A stretch of 33,593 nucleotides of DNA from an uncultured Flavobacterium sp. (GTDB taxonomy: Bacteria; Bacteroidota; Bacteroidia; Flavobacteriales; Flavobacteriaceae), in assembly GCA_947631175.1 (NCBI GenBank), contig CANRKI010000017.1, positions 1 to 33,593 of the forward strand, written 5' to 3'. Positions 32,204 to 33,593 of this stretch are shown here, piece by piece. Position 1 is the first letter of the stretch, and each line of letters opens with the position of its first letter. The notes under the pieces are model-generated. The model searched no databases and was not told the DNA's origin. It worked only from the letters and a program-made list of their open reading frames with translations. Made by a program: the position numbers and the translations under genes.

Positions 32204-33094
32204 ATGAATTCTGATATATTTGCCTTTACTGAATATCTTCAAAAAGAAAAAAAATATTCTTTATTAACCATATCGGCTTATCAGCGCGATGTGGAATTTT
32301 TTCTTGAGTATCTCGAACAGAATTTTCAAACGAATAATTTGCATGAGGTTTCGTACGGACTTGTACGAAGTTGGATTGTTTTTTTAGTTGATCAAAAGAT
32401 AAGTCCCGTCTCGGTGAACCGAAAAGTTGCCTCGTTGAAAGCGTTTTATAAATTCTTGGTTAAAACTAAAAATATCGCACAAAGTCCGTTATTGAATCAT
32501 AAACCTTTAAAAACACCAAAAAAAGTTCAGATTCCTTTTTCAGAAAAAGAATTGGTTTTGATTGATGATTTTGAAATTGATGTGAACTGCATAAATCAAG
32601 TTAGAGACAGGTTGGTTATTGAACTTTTTTATACTACTGGTGTGAGAAGGTCTGAGCTCATTAATTTAAAAGAGGTTGATTGTGATTTGTATCAAAATAC
32701 CATAAAAGTGTTAGGGAAACGAAATAAAGAGCGAATCTTGCCATTGTTGCCTAGTACTTTGTATTGGATTAATTTGTATTTGAGTCTAAAAAAACAACAT
32801 CAATATTTGCATCCTGATGGCTTTTTAATTTTATCAAAAAATGTAAATAAATTAAGTGAATCATTTGTTTATAGATTAATAAATTCTTATTTTAGTAATG
32901 TATCCGAAAAGGTTAAAAAAAGCCCGCACGTTTTAAGACATAGTTTTGCAACACATTTACTTAATAACGGGGCCGATTTAAATTCGGTAAAAGAATTACT
33001 TGGGCATTCAAGTCTAGCTTCTACACAAGTTTATACGCATAGTAGTATGGCAGAGTTGAAGAAAGTGTACGAAAAAGCACATCCAAGGAAATAA
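32204..33094 (+). CDS. xerC: Tyrosine recombinase XerC-like
   Basis: A 296-residue site-specific recombinase of the kind that resolves chromosome dimers with XerD. Start chosen at the ATG at 32204; a longer frame from 32138 would translate the rpsU terminator. The N-terminal SAM-like domain (1-90) has KKYSLLTISAYQRDVEFFLEY, broken at its middle, and the C-terminal catalytic domain holds Arg148 (TGVRRSE), Lys172 (LGKRNKER), His242 and Arg245 (SPHVLRHSFATH), His268 (LGHSSL) and the nucleophile Tyr277 (STQVYTHS). All catalytic residues are present. Its fixed place between rpsU and hpf argues for the housekeeping enzyme and against a mobile-element integrase; whether it plays the XerC or XerD part is less sure. 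Confidence 0.92.
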   Translation: MNSDIFAFTEYLQKEKKYSLLTISAYQRDVEFFLEYLEQNFQTNNLHEVSYGLVRSWIVFLVDQKISPVSVNRKVASLKAFYKFLVKTKNIAQSPLLNHKPLKTPKKVQIPFSEKELVLIDDFEIDVNCINQVRDRLVIELFYTTGVRRSELINLKEVDCDLYQNTIKVLGKRNKERILPLLPSTLYWINLYLSLKKQHQYLHPDGFLILSKNVNKLSESFVYRLINSYFSNVSEKVKKSPHVLRHSFATHLLNNGADLNSVKELLGHSSLASTQVYTHSSMAELKKVYEKAHPRK

Positions 33095-33124
33095 ATTTAA
33101 TGTATAACCAAAAAAAGAATTGTT

Positions 33125-33421
33125 ATGAAAGTAAACATCCAAGCGGTAAATTTTAATGTAGATCGTAAATTAGTTGATTTCATTAATACAAGAATGGAGA
33201 AATTAGAGAAATTTTATGATAAGCTAATTTCAGTAGATGTTTTTTTAAAGGTTGAAAACACGAGTGACAAAGAGAATAAATGTGTTGATATAAAACTTGG
33301 TATTCCAGGAGAAGATTTAATAGTTAAAAAACAATTTAAAACTTTTGAAGAAGGAATTGATAGTGCTTCAGACTCGCTTGAAAGATTGTTGATTAAGAAA
33401 AAAGAAAAAACAAGGGTATAA
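33125..33421 (+). CDS. hpf: Ribosome hibernation-promoting factor/RaiA family, short form
   Basis: A 98-residue protein that binds the decoding region of the small ribosomal subunit in slow growth and blocks translation. The pattern MKVNIQAVNFNVDRKLVDFINTR, with its helix around residues 15-30, then KLEKFYDKLISVDVFLKVEN and the basic end LLIKKKEKTRV fit the short HPF/YfiA type without the C-terminal dimerisation domain of long HPF. It starts 30 bases after xerC with no terminator between, so they may be cotranscribed. Next to rpsU it makes a small cluster of proteins acting at the 30S subunit. Confidence 0.93.
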   Translation: MKVNIQAVNFNVDRKLVDFINTRMEKLEKFYDKLISVDVFLKVENTSDKENKCVDIKLGIPGEDLIVKKQFKTFEEGIDSASDSLERLLIKKKEKTRV

Positions 33422-33477
33422 TTTTAATTATTGTGCAAAAAAAAATAAAAATGCTTTTTATTGAAAAATAAATTATA

Positions 33478-33485
33478 TACATTTG
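33478..33485 (+). promoter_or_regulatory. -7 box of the tRNA-Thr operon
   Basis: TACATTTG, a perfect TAnnTTTG. The nearest TTG (33461-33463) is only 14 bases upstream, shorter than usual. The tRNA begins 36 bases after the box. Confidence 0.6.
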
Positions 33486-33509
33486 CAGTCCGTTAGAAAT
33501 AGCGGACTG
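33486..33509 (+). other. Leader hairpin with GAAA tetraloop before tRNA-Thr
   Basis: CAGTCCGTTA (33486-33495), loop GAAA, TAGCGGACTG (33500-33509). This is a 10-base-pair stem with one G-T pair and a GNRA loop, starting directly after the -7 box. It would form the very 5' end of the tRNA precursor. No T-tract follows, so it is not a terminator. Confidence 0.6.
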
Positions 33510-33521
33510 TTCATTTTGAAT

Positions 33522-33593
33522 GCCGGTGTAGCTCAGCTGGCTAGAGCAGCTGATTTGTAATCAGCAGGTCGTGGGTTCGAGTCCCTCCATCGG
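33522..33593 (+). tRNA. tRNA-Thr (anticodon TGT), cut at the window end
   Basis: Acceptor arm GCCGGTG pairs with CATCGG(C), with the last bases outside the window. D-arm GTAGCTCAGCTGG is normal. The anticodon stem GCTGA/TCAGC encloses the loop TTTGTAA, giving anticodon TGT at 33556-33558, which reads ACA and other ACN codons. T-arm GTGGGTTCGAGTCCC is standard. Only the discriminator and the final base or so of the acceptor arm are missing, because the window stops. Confidence 0.95.

Noticed and set aside
32204..33094. Tyrosine recombinase as integrase of a mobile island
   Set aside because: Its place between rpsU and hpf, with housekeeping genes on both sides, fits the chromosomal Xer recombinase, although a tRNA gene lies nearby.
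1..33593. CRISPR array, toxin-antitoxin pair or known anti-phage system
   Set aside because: No regular short repeats, cas genes or recognisable defence genes were seen; the WYL regulator alone is not enough.

Overview
The window is a piece of chromosome from an AT-rich member of the Bacteroidota, almost certainly family Flavobacteriaceae. The signs are SusC/SusD pairs, a T9SS-sorted protease, GLPGLI and DUF2851 proteins, TAnnTTTG-type promoters, near absence of Shine-Dalgarno sequences, and a rpsU-xerC-hpf-tRNA(Thr) order. No genus is proposed.

Layout. 1-74: right end of an IS3-family element (last 12 codons of the transposase plus its terminal repeat). 93-946 (minus): two small exported helical proteins with LTxxQ-type motifs. 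1073-4196 (plus): a compact four-gene locus made of a small Cys-containing membrane protein, an MbnP-like lipoprotein, an MbnH/MauG-like di-haem c-type peroxidase and an outer-membrane barrel. This is the best candidate for an under-described system, a tryptophan-modifying copper protein system in a flavobacterium. 4451-7664: housekeeping genes lysS, lipB and rnhB, separated by strong hairpin terminators.

7825-19717: a nutrient-uptake island. A SusC/SusD pair is followed by its own terminator, then a secreted subtilisin-like protease with a T9SS C-terminal domain, then a second SusC/SusD pair with a Calx-beta lipoprotein. There are no glycoside hydrolases, so peptide or protein is a more natural substrate than glycan (inference). 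19816-23357: a putative porin and a cystathionine beta-synthase-type enzyme with a CBS-domain pair.

23393-26568: an operon of three mutually paralogous exported proteins of unknown function on the minus strand, divergent from a WYL-domain regulator. 26597-28231: an exported protein joining a GLPGLI-like domain to a PNGase F-like module. 28288-31863: DUF2851, PspC-like, triple helix-hairpin-helix and acyl-CoA dehydrogenase genes. 31935-33593: rpsU with a rare strong Shine-Dalgarno sequence, xerC, hpf, and a tRNA-Thr(UGU) cut by the window end.

Regulation visible in sequence: several genes have the Bacteroidota promoter TTG-N18-23-TAnnTTTG, and most transcription units end in clear hairpin/T-tract terminators, several of them usable from both strands. 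No gene-free stretch exceeds 300 bases. No CRISPR array, prophage or complete insertion sequence was seen. All family assignments come from reading motifs, with no database search.
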